The notes: a model not told the origin generated them from the letters alone. Counted from the first letter of the stretch, positions 15,457 to 23,340 are shown. The stretch: DNA of 34,882 nucleotides from Lachnospiraceae bacterium (GCA_017396555.1 JAFQLS010000041.1:1-34882), one strand, 5' to 3'. A program made the numbers and translations.

Positions 15457-15884
15457 GTAAGCATATTATAACAATAATAATTAGCAGTTTTTTTATTGCC
15501 TTTTCGGGATTATTCCTTATCGTAATGATTCCAAATATTATCAAGCTATATGCAGAGGGAGATGAATACTCTGAGGGAGATGATATGGTTTCACGAATTG
15601 AAAGATGCGATGGAGAGTATTATGAGAAAAATTATGGAGAACTGTATAACTGGCTTGTGCTGGATGATTGCAAGGAAGAGGAATTTGATATTTACTGGGA
15701 AATGGTAAATGGTTATTTTGACTATTGTCAGTATAGACAGTGGAGTAATTGTGATGAAGATAAATTACCAGGAAGTATCGAAAAGGCTCAATATTATAGG
15801 GAAAAGGTTATTGATAATGCAAATAATGTTAAGTTTTCAATGAATCAGAGAAGACTTGAAGAATTTGCTGAGGAATTAGAATGA
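15453..15884 (+). CDS. Small membrane protein C, third member of the cluster
   Basis: This 143-residue protein has an N-terminal membrane helix (about 5-27, IITIIISSFFIAFSGLFLIVM) and an acidic, Tyr-rich C-terminal domain (YEKNYGELYNWL recalls the YEYxxLY pattern of proteins A and B). It lacks the zinc ribbon. It is coupled by 4-bp overlaps to protein B before it and to sfsA after it. The helix could also be a signal peptide, which would make the protein secreted. The function is unknown. Confidence 0.75.
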   Translation: MSKHIITIIISSFFIAFSGLFLIVMIPNIIKLYAEGDEYSEGDDMVSRIERCDGEYYEKNYGELYNWLVLDDCKEEEFDIYWEMVNGYFDYCQYRQWSNCDEDKLPGSIEKAQYYREKVIDNANNVKFSMNQRRLEEFAEELE

Positions 15885-16546
15885 TATATAAGAAAATAAA
15901 AAAGGCAACTTTTATTGACAGACCAAATAGATTTGTAGCACACGTACTCGTGGATGGTGGGGAAGAAGTTGTTCATGTTAAAAACACTGGCAGATGCAAG
16001 GAACTTCTAAGGGAAGGTGTGCAGGTAATTCTTGAATGTTCTGACAATAAGAATAGAAAGACAGCCTATGATCTTATTTGTGTGTATAAGGAAAATCTTG
16101 GTTGGGTTAACATTGATAGTCAGGCACCTAATAAGGTTGTAAACGAATGGCTTAAAAATAATAATAAAATATTTAAAGATATAACATTTATAAAGCCAGA
16201 GTATGTATATGGTAATTCAAGGATTGATTTCTATTTAGAACAGGGCGAAAGAAAAATATTAATAGAAGTTAAGGGTTGTACTCTTGAAATAGAGGGAAAG
16301 GGTTATTTTCCGGATGCACCTACTATAAGAGGAGTAAAGCATCTTAAGGAACTTATCAAAGCAACAAGGGAAGGATACGAGTGTTATGTGGCATTTGTAA
16401 TAGCTATGGAGGGTGTGAGTGAAGTTTATGCAAATGAAATTACACATAAGGAATTTGCCGATGCACTTGAGGAAGCTAGGAATGCAGGTGTGAAGGTTCT
16501 TAATCTTAAATGTGTAGTTACGGAAAATGAACTTAGAATAATCTAA
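15881..16546 (+). CDS. sfsA: SfsA family protein (DNA/RNA nuclease, sugar fermentation stimulation protein homolog)
   Basis: The 221-residue protein matches SfsA over its full length: an OB-like N-terminal part (RPNRFVAHVLVDG...HVKNTGRCKELL), then the PD-(D/E)XK-like core with RIDFYLE (Asp about 112) and ILIEVKGCTLE (Glu/Lys), followed by GYFPDAPTIRGVKHLKEL. SfsA was named for maltose metabolism in E. coli; the fold is a restriction-like nuclease, and biochemical work describes nucleic-acid binding or cleavage. It overlaps the upstream membrane protein by ATGA and precedes dtd by 16 bp. Confidence 0.93.
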   Translation: MIYKKIKKATFIDRPNRFVAHVLVDGGEEVVHVKNTGRCKELLREGVQVILECSDNKNRKTAYDLICVYKENLGWVNIDSQAPNKVVNEWLKNNNKIFKDITFIKPEYVYGNSRIDFYLEQGERKILIEVKGCTLEIEGKGYFPDAPTIRGVKHLKELIKATREGYECYVAFVIAMEGVSEVYANEITHKEFADALEEARNAGVKVLNLKCVVTENELRII

Positions 16547-16562
16547 AGAAATGGAGAAATGA

Positions 16563-17012
16563 ATGAGATTTGTAGTACAAAGGGTCACACATGCAAGCGT
16601 GACAGTAGATGGAAATGCGGTAGGCGAAATAGGCAAGGGATTTATGGTGCTAATAGGGGTATCAGATGAAGATACTAAGGAAATTGCAGACAAGCTTATA
16701 AAGAAGCTTATTGGTCTTAGAATATTTGAAGATGAGAACGGAAAAACAAATCTGTCTTTGGCAGATGTTGAAGGTTCTCTTTTGCTGGTGTCACAATTCA
16801 CATTATATGCGGACTGCAAAAAAGGTAACAGACCGTCATTCATAAGAGCCGGTAAGCCGGATATGGCAGAAGACATGTATGAATATATTATAGAAGAATG
16901 TGATAAACAGGTTGAAAATGTTCAGCATGGAATTTTTGGTGCTGATATGAAGGTTTCATTAAATAATGATGGACCATTTACTATAATTTTAGATTCGGCA
17001 GAAATATGTTAA
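16563..17012 (+). CDS. dtd: D-aminoacyl-tRNA deacylase
   Basis: Dtd hydrolyses D-aminoacyl-tRNA and glycyl-tRNA(Ala), using the tRNA backbone rather than side chains for catalysis. The 149-residue product has [17 protein letters not shown] at the start, the SQFTLYAD motif (Ser77-Asp84), GNRPSF, and the cross-subunit Gly-Pro motif in NDGPFT near the end (usually NxGPVT). The length is exactly that of the family. GGAG precedes the ATG. It sits between sfsA and the MIF-like gene. Confidence 0.97.
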   Translation: MRFVVQRVTHASVTVDGNAVGEIGKGFMVLIGVSDEDTKEIADKLIKKLIGLRIFEDENGKTNLSLADVEGSLLLVSQFTLYADCKKGNRPSFIRAGKPDMAEDMYEYIIEECDKQVENVQHGIFGADMKVSLNNDGPFTIILDSAEIC

Positions 17013-17025
17013 GGAGGAAAAAATT

Positions 17026-17367
17026 ATGCCATTTATTGATTCAAAAGTAACATTAAGTTTAACAGAGGAAAAGAAGGAAGCCATTAAGTCAAGACTTGGT
17101 AAAGCAGTAGCTATTTTAAATAAGTCAGAGGGATTTCTTATGGTAGGTATCGCAGATAACTACGACCTGTATATGGGTGGCGACAAGCTTGACAAAGGTG
17201 TATATGTATCTGTTAGCCTGTACGGAAATGCATCGCCTGATGCATATAACAAAATGACAGCAGAAATATGTAAGATATATGAAGAAGAGCTTGGCATCCC
17301 GGGTTCCAAGGTATATGTTACCTATCATGGAGTAAATGACTGGGGATGGAATGGAAGAAACTTTTAG
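17026..17367 (+). CDS. MIF-like tautomerase family protein
   Basis: The 113-residue protein matches the macrophage migration inhibitory factor/D-dopachrome tautomerase family in length and pattern: Pro2 (catalytic base once Met is removed), LGKAVAIL...EGFLMVGI, the SVSLYGN strand, AEICKIYEEELGIPGSKVYVTYH and the terminal WGWNGRNF, which parallels the NVGWN end of MIF. Such proteins form trimers and tautomerise phenylpyruvate-like substrates. There is no signal peptide. AGGAGG precedes the ATG. It is the last gene of the plus-strand operon and ends 7 bp before a convergent gene. Host mimicry is a possibility but not shown by sequence. Confidence 0.9.
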   Translation: MPFIDSKVTLSLTEEKKEAIKSRLGKAVAILNKSEGFLMVGIADNYDLYMGGDKLDKGVYVSVSLYGNASPDAYNKMTAEICKIYEEELGIPGSKVYVTYHGVNDWGWNGRNF

Positions 17368-17374
17368 CCTTACA

Positions 17375-18082
17375 TCAGTCGCTATTTTCAAAATATTTAT
17401 CATGCCATTTCTTAGCTTCGTTTTTGTAGCTTATGGCAGTAGTCATTAATTCGTTATATTGAGTTCTAATGTTAGATATTATGAGCTCTTTGTTTTTGAT
17501 TTCCTCATCATAGTATGAGGAAATTTTTTTTGTCAGGATTTTTTCGCTGGTTAATTCACACAGAATTCCATCGTTATTTAGACACCATATATTATGTGTG
17601 TTAGAAGAAGATATAACAAAGATTATGGAATCACGCAAAACAATATAATTAATCAGGGGAGCTTCTGTATAAATATTATCGATTTCTGTTACAGGCTCAT
17701 TCTCAAAAGGATACATAATCTTAACAGAATAGTTAGTGTCAAGAGGAGTTTTAACAGAATAAGCAAGTACCAGGCGTTCATTATAATTAAATATAAAGGG
17801 ATTTTGTATGGTAAGGCAATCCTTGCATTCTAAACTATAAAGAATAGTGGTGTCGGTTACATTTTTTATTACAATATCATTTTCAATATTAATATATGAA
17901 TAATAGAGCATATTGTTTACAATGGTTGAGGACATGCTGGCAAAGTAATCATTACATAAAATTGCAGGGCGTCCGATACTAAGTGAGTTGATGGTTCTAA
18001 GACATATATTGTTGTTACTTTCATAGATAATCATCTGACGTTCTGAATCAATTGTGTATGAATTTCCCATATAATCTCGCAT
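17375..18082 (-). CDS. Beta-rich repeat protein with C-terminal coiled coil, unknown function
   Basis: The start is uncertain: Met codons at 18082 (MRDYMGN) and 18070 are preferred over 18175, which would overlap the divergent gene and lie in the promoter region. The product is about 236 residues of short beta strands (MIIYESNNNICLRTI, MLYYSYINIENDIVIKN, ERLVLAYSVK, DSIIFVISSS), suggesting a small beta-propeller-like fold, then a helical coiled-coil tail (about 185-236, EEIKNKELIISNIRTQYNEL). No family is recognised. It carries a plus-strand terminator inside its 3' end. A minus-strand TATAAT lies about 17 bp before the 18082 start. It is divergent from the Cys-rich protein gene and may work with it. 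Confidence 0.6.
   Translation of the reverse strand: MRDYMGNSYTIDSERQMIIYESNNNICLRTINSLSIGRPAILCNDYFASMSSTIVNNMLYYSYINIENDIVIKNVTDTTILYSLECKDCLTIQNPFIFNYNERLVLAYSVKTPLDTNYSVKIMYPFENEPVTEIDNIYTEAPLINYIVLRDSIIFVISSSNTHNIWCLNNDGILCELTSEKILTKKISSYYDEEIKNKELIISNIRTQYNELMTTAISYKNEAKKWHDKYFENSD
17499..17531 (+). terminator. Intrinsic terminator of the plus-strand operon, inside the convergent gene
   Basis: A perfect 10-bp stem (17499-17508 with 17515-17524) and 6-nt loop followed by a run of seven or more T. It is the best plus-strand terminator after the MIF-like gene, 130 bp downstream of its stop, but lies within the coding sequence of the minus-strand gene. The convergent transcripts would therefore overlap. 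Confidence 0.75.
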
Positions 18083-18108
18083 ATAAGACTTTTTAAAATT
18101 ATATTGTG

Positions 18109-18135
18109 ACACTTGAGGAAATAGAACATATACTA
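18109..18135 (+). promoter_or_regulatory. Sigma-K-like promoter for the Cys-rich gene
   Basis: AC (18109-18110), 16 bp, then CATATACTA (18127-18135) fits the sporulation sigma-K pattern AC-N16/17-CATAnnnTA, about 30 bp before the start codon. A vegetative reading (TTGAGG-17-TATTAA) also exists, so the call is tentative. Confidence 0.35.
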
Positions 18136-18164
18136 TATTAAATAAAATAAAAAGGATGTTTATT

Positions 18165-19055
18165 ATGGCATGCAAATCTTCAAAATGTGGATGTAAAAGT
18201 CATTATGTCAGCAGATTGATAAAGCAAATGAATGATAACTCGTGTGTAGATGTGTGCAATAATCCTATATGTGGTACACCCGGAGTTCTTAATATTCTTG
18301 CACCATTGATATATGATGAAATAGGTATAAATCTCTGTACGAGTATTGATTTGGGAGTTGATATTCCTACGACCTATCCTACAGTTACTAATGCATCTGT
18401 TCAGATAGTTAATATTAGTTATGAAAATGGAGAGGGTGGAGTAACAGTTGAAGCAATTGCAGGAAGAAAACATTGTTACCTTGTAACATTATCTAATCTT
18501 CTCATAACATTTGCGGTGAAATTATATGATTCTTCATGCAGGCTGGTAGATACTATTTATCCGACAGCGACTTATTTACCACCAGAAGCAGATCCGGCTT
18601 ATGATGAAGATACTAACCCATCATCAGTAGAACTTGAAATATTTGCACCGTATGGTTTGAGTTATGATGTAACAGGGGATACACCTACACCTGTTGTAAC
18701 TAATATTTCATTTACAACAACTACTAATGTAGTGACACAAGGCTTGAACCTGTACGGAATTCCTAAACTGCTAGGTTTTAATGTTAATGACAGTACTGTA
18801 ACCATAGGAGTAACTATTGTATTGCAGAGTTTATATTATGCAGGATATATGGTTGCGACAGAAGGCAAGATTGATACACCAAAAGGTTGCACACTTAATG
18901 CGGATAATACTGACTGTATACAATTTGTTAAAGGTGAGTTACTAAATTTGGCAATAAAGCCTTTGGAATTGGGACTTCCTAGTTGTTCAAACTGTTGTAA
19001 AAAAGATGAATGCTGTAGTCAGGTAGTAGAGGGCACTATAACCACAGAAATATAG
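18165..19055 (+). CDS. Cys-rich structural-type protein, possibly spore coat/exosporium
   Basis: The start at 18165 is chosen because AAAAGG lies a normal distance upstream; the in-frame ATG at 18156 is too close to it. The 296-residue protein has Cys clusters at both ends (CKSSKCGCKS; CSNCCKKDECC), Thr/Val-rich beta strands between, and no signal peptide or membrane helix. Terminal Cys clusters around a beta body recall CotY/CotZ-type coat proteins that cross-link by disulfides, and the upstream sequence can be read as a sigma-K promoter. No family is recognised, so spore-surface location is inference. The gene is monocistronic, ending in a long hairpin. Confidence 0.65.
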   Translation: MACKSSKCGCKSHYVSRLIKQMNDNSCVDVCNNPICGTPGVLNILAPLIYDEIGINLCTSIDLGVDIPTTYPTVTNASVQIVNISYENGEGGVTVEAIAGRKHCYLVTLSNLLITFAVKLYDSSCRLVDTIYPTATYLPPEADPAYDEDTNPSSVELEIFAPYGLSYDVTGDTPTPVVTNISFTTTTNVVTQGLNLYGIPKLLGFNVNDSTVTIGVTIVLQSLYYAGYMVATEGKIDTPKGCTLNADNTDCIQFVKGELLNLAIKPLELGLPSCSNCCKKDECCSQVVEGTITTEI

Positions 19056-19063
19056 TATTAAAA

Positions 19064-19104
19064 CAGTCCTATCGGTTGGAAAAAACTTCCGGCTGATAGG
19101 ATTG
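19064..19104 (+). terminator. Long hairpin terminator after the Cys-rich gene
   Basis: About 17 base pairs (19064-19080 with 19088-19104, four G-T pairs) with a 7-nt loop, followed by TATTTAC. The nitroreductase promoter begins directly after it. Confidence 0.7.
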
Positions 19105-19106
19105 TA

Positions 19107-19135
19107 TTTACAAAAAAAGGTTTAAATGGTATTCT
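19107..19135 (+). promoter_or_regulatory. Promoter of the nitroreductase gene
   Basis: TTTACA (19107-19112), 17 bp, TATTCT (19130-19135) with an extended -10 TGG directly before. About 95 bp of leader follow before the start codon. Confidence 0.65.
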
Positions 19136-19231
19136 TAATTGTAAAAACGGCAATTTGTGTCGAAGCATCACAAATATGCCCTGTTGCTACGAGCAAATCC
19201 TACGTATAAACGCTTCAGAATGGAGATTAAT

Positions 19232-19771
19232 ATGGAATTTCAAAAAGTAATAGAAAACAGAAGAAGTATGAGAAAATATAAGGAAGGCAAAACGGTAGAT
19301 AAGTCGCTTATTGAAGAACTTATTAAGGCTGCACTTTTTGCCCCTTCATGGAAAAATTCAGAGACGGGAAGATATCATGTAATCCTTTCAGATGAAATGT
19401 TATTAAAATTTAGAAATGAATGTCTGGCTGAGTATAATAGAAATAATTCTAACAATGCATGTGCAATAATAGTAACAGCATTTGTAAAGAATCAGTCAGG
19501 ATTTAATGCAGATGGAACGCCTACAAATGAACTTGGCAATGGCTGGGGAATATATGACCTTGGGCTGCAGAATCAGAATCTATTACTCAAGGCTAAAGAG
19601 ATGGGATTGGATACCCTTGTTATGGGAATAAGAGATGAGGTCAGAATAAGAGAACTGTTAAATATTGATGAGGAAGAAATAATTGTATCGGTAATAGCTC
19701 TTGGTTATGGAGATGTGGAAAAGGAAGCGCCTAAGAGAAAAAAAATAGAGGAAGTTTTAAAAATGTACTAA
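19232..19771 (+). CDS. Nitroreductase-family FMN oxidoreductase
   Basis: The start at 19232 has GGAG upstream; the frame extends to 19157 without a ribosome binding site. The 179-residue protein has the family N-terminus FQKVIENRRSMRKYKEGK (FMN phosphate-binding Arg residues), AALFAPSWKNSE, a central helix GIYDLGLQNQNLLLKAKEMGLDTLVMG and the terminal IVSVIALGYG. Members reduce nitro compounds, quinones or flavins with NAD(P)H as dimers. The substrate cannot be told from sequence. The next gene starts 12-18 bp downstream and may be co-transcribed, although a cytosolic reductase and a secreted esterase have no obvious link. Confidence 0.93.
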   Translation: MEFQKVIENRRSMRKYKEGKTVDKSLIEELIKAALFAPSWKNSETGRYHVILSDEMLLKFRNECLAEYNRNNSNNACAIIVTAFVKNQSGFNADGTPTNELGNGWGIYDLGLQNQNLLLKAKEMGLDTLVMGIRDEVRIRELLNIDEEEIIVSVIALGYGDVEKEAPKRKKIEEVLKMY

Positions 19772-19788
19772 GAGGAAAGAGTTTGGTC

Positions 19789-21780
19789 ATGAAGAAGTTA
19801 TTATTTAGTTTTATATTTGCATTTGTAATAATTATAGGTGCAAGCAATACAACATTTGGAGAAGAAACAACAGAAGAAATTACAACGCAGGAGGAATCAA
19901 CAACGGAGGAACCGACATCAGAGGAACCGACATCAGAGGAACCGACATCAGAGGAACCGACATCAGAGGAACCGACAACGGAGGAACCGACATCGGAGGA
20001 ACCGACAACGGAGGAACCGGAGCCGGAAAAAACTGTAAGAGTTCTGTTTGTAGGAAATAGTTTTACTAGAAGTGGCGGAACTGATATTGGAGAGATGCTT
20101 GAGAAAATAGCTGTTTCTCAAAATAAAAACTTAGAAACAGATGTTATAAAAAATCCGGGTTTTTATTTATCCTACTACACAAATTCATACAATAAATATT
20201 TTGAATATCATGTGGAATTAATCAATGCTCTTAGGGATAATGAATATGACTATGTTGTGCTTCAGGAGAGTAGTTTCGGATGTATCGAAGATACGGAGGG
20301 TATGATAGAAGCCATAGATAAAATAAGGGATTATGTTCAATATTATCAGGCGGATGCGGAGATTTTATTGTACATGACACATCCATTTGAAGATGGAGCA
20401 ACTTTGGAGATAGATAATCAGGAAGTAATTCTTTCTACTCCTGAAAGACTTACATATACTCAGGCTGCCTATGTGTATGCAGGAAAGAAATTAGATTTAA
20501 AGGTAGTGATGGCAGGAGTCGGTTTCTACAGATGCTTAAAAGCATTTCCGGAAATACGGTGGTATAACGAAGACAATAAACATCCGCTATATACTACATT
20601 TTATTCTATGGCGTGTAGCTTTTACAGACAGATTTATGGTGAACAGCCAAATGTAGAAGATAATCCGATTGATATTCTGGAGCTTACAGGCGAGGAACAG
20701 CAAAATATAGCAAACATTTCTTACAATACCTTAAGCTTCAAGGAGGCATACAAGGTGTTGGGTGAAGGTGAAGCCTACCAATTAACTGCCGTATTTGAAG
20801 CTGACACTGAGGAAAAAATTAGTTGGAGCTCTTTGGATAATACAGTAGCAACGGTTAAGGATGGAGTGATTACTGCAAAAGGAAAAGGTTCAACAGTAAT
20901 AGTAGGCAGGACGAGCTCGGGTTCTCAGGCGGTTTGTTGTGTAACTGTTGAAGATGCAAATATAAAATCAAAGGGTATTTCATTTATAAATAGCAAGCAT
21001 GTACTTGAGATAGGCGAGAAACTTATGGTGATTCCGCAGGTAAGTATCATGTTAAGGGATAATAAAATAAGATGGTCAGTTTCAGGAAAAAATGTTGCTA
21101 AGGTAGATTCAAAGGGAGTTGTTACTGCCCTTGCACCGGGAAGAGCTAAAATAATTGTCACGGATACAAAAACAGGAAAAAGTGCGTCCTACTATGTATA
21201 TGTTCGTAATAAAGCACCTATTAATGTAAAAGCATCAAATGTAGTAGTTGGAAAAGGTGCAAAAGCATCAATGTATATAAAAATTAGTTGGAAAAAATCT
21301 ACAGATGCGACCTATTACATTGTGTATAGAAGCGAAGCGGCGGATGGTACATATAAGAAGATTGCAAAAACAGACAAAGTAAGCTATACAGATAAAACAG
21401 TTAAGCGAAATAAGATGTATTATTATAAAATCACAGCATATAAATCAAATGTGATTTGTGAAAGTGATAAAAGTAATAAAGTAAAAGTAATAGCCTTGGC
21501 AGCGCCGAAGGTAAGTGTAGTGTCAAACAAAAAAAATACTATCAAAATAAAATGGAATAAAAATAATTATGCAACTGGTTATATTATTTATCGCTCGGTA
21601 GGAAATAGTAAATCATACAAAAAGGTTGCTACGATAAAATCTAAGACAAAAGTAACATTTACAGATAAAAATGTTAAAGCTAAAAAGACTTATTACTACT
21701 CGGTAAAGGCGTACAGAAAAATTGGAGATAAAACATATTACAGTAATCGTCTTGCAGGGATAAAGGTGAAGTATAAATAA
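19789..21780 (+). CDS. Secreted SGNH-fold (DUF4886-like) protein with Big_2 and Fn3 domains
   Basis: The ATG at 19789 starts a signal peptide (residues 1-25); a TTG at 19783 is better spaced from AGAGG and is an alternative. Residues 35-79 are nine pentapeptides of the EEPTS type. Residues 83-300 form an SGNH-hydrolase-like domain: VLFVGNSFT with Ser91, YVVLQESS, and DNKH with Asp262 and His265, a complete catalytic triad. Two Big_2 domains (about 320-385 and 395-465) and two Fn3 domains (about 475-565 and 570-660) follow. The SGNH domain may remove acyl groups from glycans. No sortase motif is visible; attachment may be through the Big_2/Fn3 part. The stop codon overlaps the first LytTR-type site. 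Confidence 0.85.
   Translation: MKKLLFSFIFAFVIIIGASNTTFGEETTEEITTQEESTTEEPTSEEPTSEEPTSEEPTSEEPTTEEPTSEEPTTEEPEPEKTVRVLFVGNSFTRSGGTDIGEMLEKIAVSQNKNLETDVIKNPGFYLSYYTNSYNKYFEYHVELINALRDNEYDYVVLQESSFGCIEDTEGMIEAIDKIRDYVQYYQADAEILLYMTHPFEDGATLEIDNQEVILSTPERLTYTQAAYVYAGKKLDLKVVMAGVGFYRCLKAFPEIRWYNEDNKHPLYTTFYSMACSFYRQIYGEQPNVEDNPIDILELTGEEQQNIANISYNTLSFKEAYKVLGEGEAYQLTAVFEADTEEKISWSSLDNTVATVKDGVITAKGKGSTVIVGRTSSGSQAVCCVTVEDANIKSKGISFINSKHVLEIGEKLMVIPQVSIMLRDNKIRWSVSGKNVAKVDSKGVVTALAPGRAKIIVTDTKTGKSASYYVYVRNKAPINVKASNVVVGKGAKASMYIKISWKKSTDATYYIVYRSEAADGTYKKIAKTDKVSYTDKTVKRNKMYYYKITAYKSNVICESDKSNKVKVIALAAPKVSVVSNKKNTIKIKWNKNNYATGYIIYRSVGNSKSYKKVATIKSKTKVTFTDKNVKAKKTYYYSVKAYRKIGDKTYYSNRLAGIKVKYK
19891..20025 (+). 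repeat. Nine tandem 15-bp repeats encoding EEPTS/EEPTT
   Basis: Units of GAGGAACCGACATCA run in register from 19891 to 20025; four in a row (19906-19965) are identical, the rest differ by 1-4 bases. They encode an acidic Pro/Thr linker between signal peptide and enzyme domain. The near-identity suggests slippage and length variation. Confidence 0.95.
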
Positions 21781-21847
21781 CGTTTATCGAAAAAACAACT
21801 ACGTTCGTGCGTATTCTATTTACTTTTTTAGAAAAGAAGTTATCATA
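21780..21847 (+). promoter_or_regulatory. LytTR-type operator and promoter upstream of the kinase/regulator genes
   Basis: Direct repeats ACGTTTATC (21780-21788) and ACGTTCGTG (21801-21809) have a 21-bp period, the usual layout for LytTR response regulators. A -35 TTTACT (21819-21824) and -10 TATCAT (21841-21846, 16-bp spacer) follow. The 36-bp block matches 24093-24128 at 31 of 36 bases. It would drive the kinase-regulator genes with a leader of about 180 nt. Confidence 0.65.
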
Positions 21848-21848
21848 A

Positions 21849-22036
21849 ACTTGTCCGGACAATACATTTAGTATATACGGAAAGGACAAGTAGTGGTAGG
21901 TAGATTTTATGACTTTTTCAGATACTTATTTGGATAAGTCGAAGTAGAATATACTATTTTTTTCATCTTCCGTAATTATAAAGTATTTGTTATAGTATGT
22001 TTATAGTGAATACTGAAATAGTTACGGAGGAGAAAA
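21849..22036 (+). other. Leader region with hairpins and a 12-codon ORF
   Basis: ACTTGTCC (21849-21856) can pair with GGACAAGT (21884-21891), and TTGTCCGGACAA (21851-21862) is itself a perfect palindrome, so two exclusive folds are possible. A 12-codon ORF (21909-21947, MTFSDTYLDKSK) has a weak AGGT upstream. The remaining bases are AT-rich and hold the AGGAG for the kinase gene. Confidence 0.35.
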
Positions 22037-23335
22037 ATGTCACTTTTTTTGTATACGATAATGGATGTAGTGCATATGCTAGGCATTGTGTTATTATGCG
22101 AGATGTTTTTTAGATTTGAAAAAAGAGAAATAATTTATAATAAATTTGTACAGTTAGCGTTAATGATTTTTATAGTTGCTGCATCTATTGGATTATATAT
22201 TGGAAATAATGAGATTGTTGAATTTGTAGTATATATATCTGTGGTATGTATAACTTTATGTATCGTGTACAAAGAGAAAATATATGTTAATGTTATATGT
22301 TCGCTTTGGATTATGGTTATTATGGCATTGTTTGACAATATGTCTATAGTACTTTTTGAATTAGTAGGAAATATAATTAGTTTTAATAATGATGAACTGT
22401 CTAGATTATTTTGTTCGTTCATATCACTTACATATGTGTGTATATTGGGTAAGTTATATAATAGAAGGTATAGTGCGTGTGTGGGAAAGATTGGAAAGTG
22501 GAATCTTATTACATTTACAGCATTAAATATTATAGACACTGTTTTGGTAACATTATTAGCAATTGTTGTTGTAGATGAGAAGAATAATAAGCTTAAAATG
22601 GGTTATACAATAGTGTTTGTTCTTGTGATATTAGGTTTATTCATTCAATTAGGCGCAGTAATATTATTGTTGTTGCAGAGTAATGTTTACAAAGAAAAGA
22701 AATTAATTACAGAGAAATATCTGAATGAACAAAAGAGCCACTATGAATATCTTGAAAAAAGAGAAATACAGACTAAAAAATTCCGTCATGATCTTAGGAA
22801 TCATATGCAAATGTTGTCGGATTTGGCAAAGGAGCATAAATACGATGAATTTGACAAGTATTTAGAGAAAATCAATATGAAAATAGATAGATTTGGCAAT
22901 GTGATTACGGTTCAAAATGGTATAGTTGATGCTATTATTAACAGATATTATTCAGATGCACTTAGTAAAAATATCAAAATGGAAGTAAAGGGGAGATTTC
23001 CAAGTGACTGTGCAATAGAAGCATATGATTTGTGTACAATATTTTCAAATTTATTAAGTAATGCTTTAGAGGGAACTACAAATGCAGAAGATAAATGGAT
23101 AACTATTGAATGTAGGTACACAGAAAATAATATTATTGTATTAGTTAAGAATTCAATTGGCATTAGATATGAAAGGGGTAAATTAAAGACTACTAAGGAC
23201 GATAAAGGAAATCATGGATATGGTCTTGATAATGTAAAGGATAGTATTTTGAAATATAGCGGTGTATGGGATATAGAAGAAAAGGATAATGAATTTATTG
23301 TCAAAATTTTATTTAATTATTTGAGAATGGAATGA
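22037..23335 (+). CDS. AgrC-like sensor histidine kinase (GHKL family)
   Basis: ACGGAGGAG precedes the ATG. The first 215 residues contain six or seven membrane helices with short loops, as in AgrC/ComD peptide-pheromone receptors. A coiled linker (220-248) leads to the phosphoacceptor FRHDLRNHMQ with His251, an N-box (SNLLSNALEG, about 337-346) and a G-box (GNHGYGLDNV, 391-400). The D-box common in other kinases is absent, as expected for the group. The response regulator follows after 5 bp. There is no agrB or agrD homolog in the window, so the input signal is unknown; a peptide from elsewhere or envelope stress is possible. Confidence 0.93.
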   Translation: MSLFLYTIMDVVHMLGIVLLCEMFFRFEKREIIYNKFVQLALMIFIVAASIGLYIGNNEIVEFVVYISVVCITLCIVYKEKIYVNVICSLWIMVIMALFDNMSIVLFELVGNIISFNNDELSRLFCSFISLTYVCILGKLYNRRYSACVGKIGKWNLITFTALNIIDTVLVTLLAIVVVDEKNNKLKMGYTIVFVLVILGLFIQLGAVILLLLQSNVYKEKKLITEKYLNEQKSHYEYLEKREIQTKKFRHDLRNHMQMLSDLAKEHKYDEFDKYLEKINMKIDRFGNVITVQNGIVDAIINRYYSDALSKNIKMEVKGRFPSDCAIEAYDLCTIFSNLLSNALEGTTNAEDKWITIECRYTENNIIVLVKNSIGIRYERGKLKTTKDDKGNHGYGLDNVKDSILKYSGVWDIEEKDNEFIVKILFNYLRME

Positions 23336-23340
23336 TATAA

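Noticed and set aside
16259-16876. Minus-strand ORF of 205 codons over sfsA and dtd
   Set aside because: It lies antisense to two well-conserved genes, has no ribosome binding site and no recognisable motif.
19891-20025. Possible CRISPR-like array
   Set aside because: Units are 15 bp, contiguous and in reading frame, with no spacers; a coding tandem repeat explains them.
19838-20038. Arg/Asn-rich ORF (repeated RNRHQ) in a second frame over the EEPTS repeats
   Set aside because: A 15-bp repeat is open in several frames by construction; there is no ribosome binding site and the signal-peptide frame is clearly coding.
21909-21947. AgrD-type autoinducer precursor for the AgrC-like kinase
   Set aside because: The 12-residue peptide lacks the amphipathic leader, Cys/Ser ring position and acidic tail of AgrD, and no AgrB protease is near.
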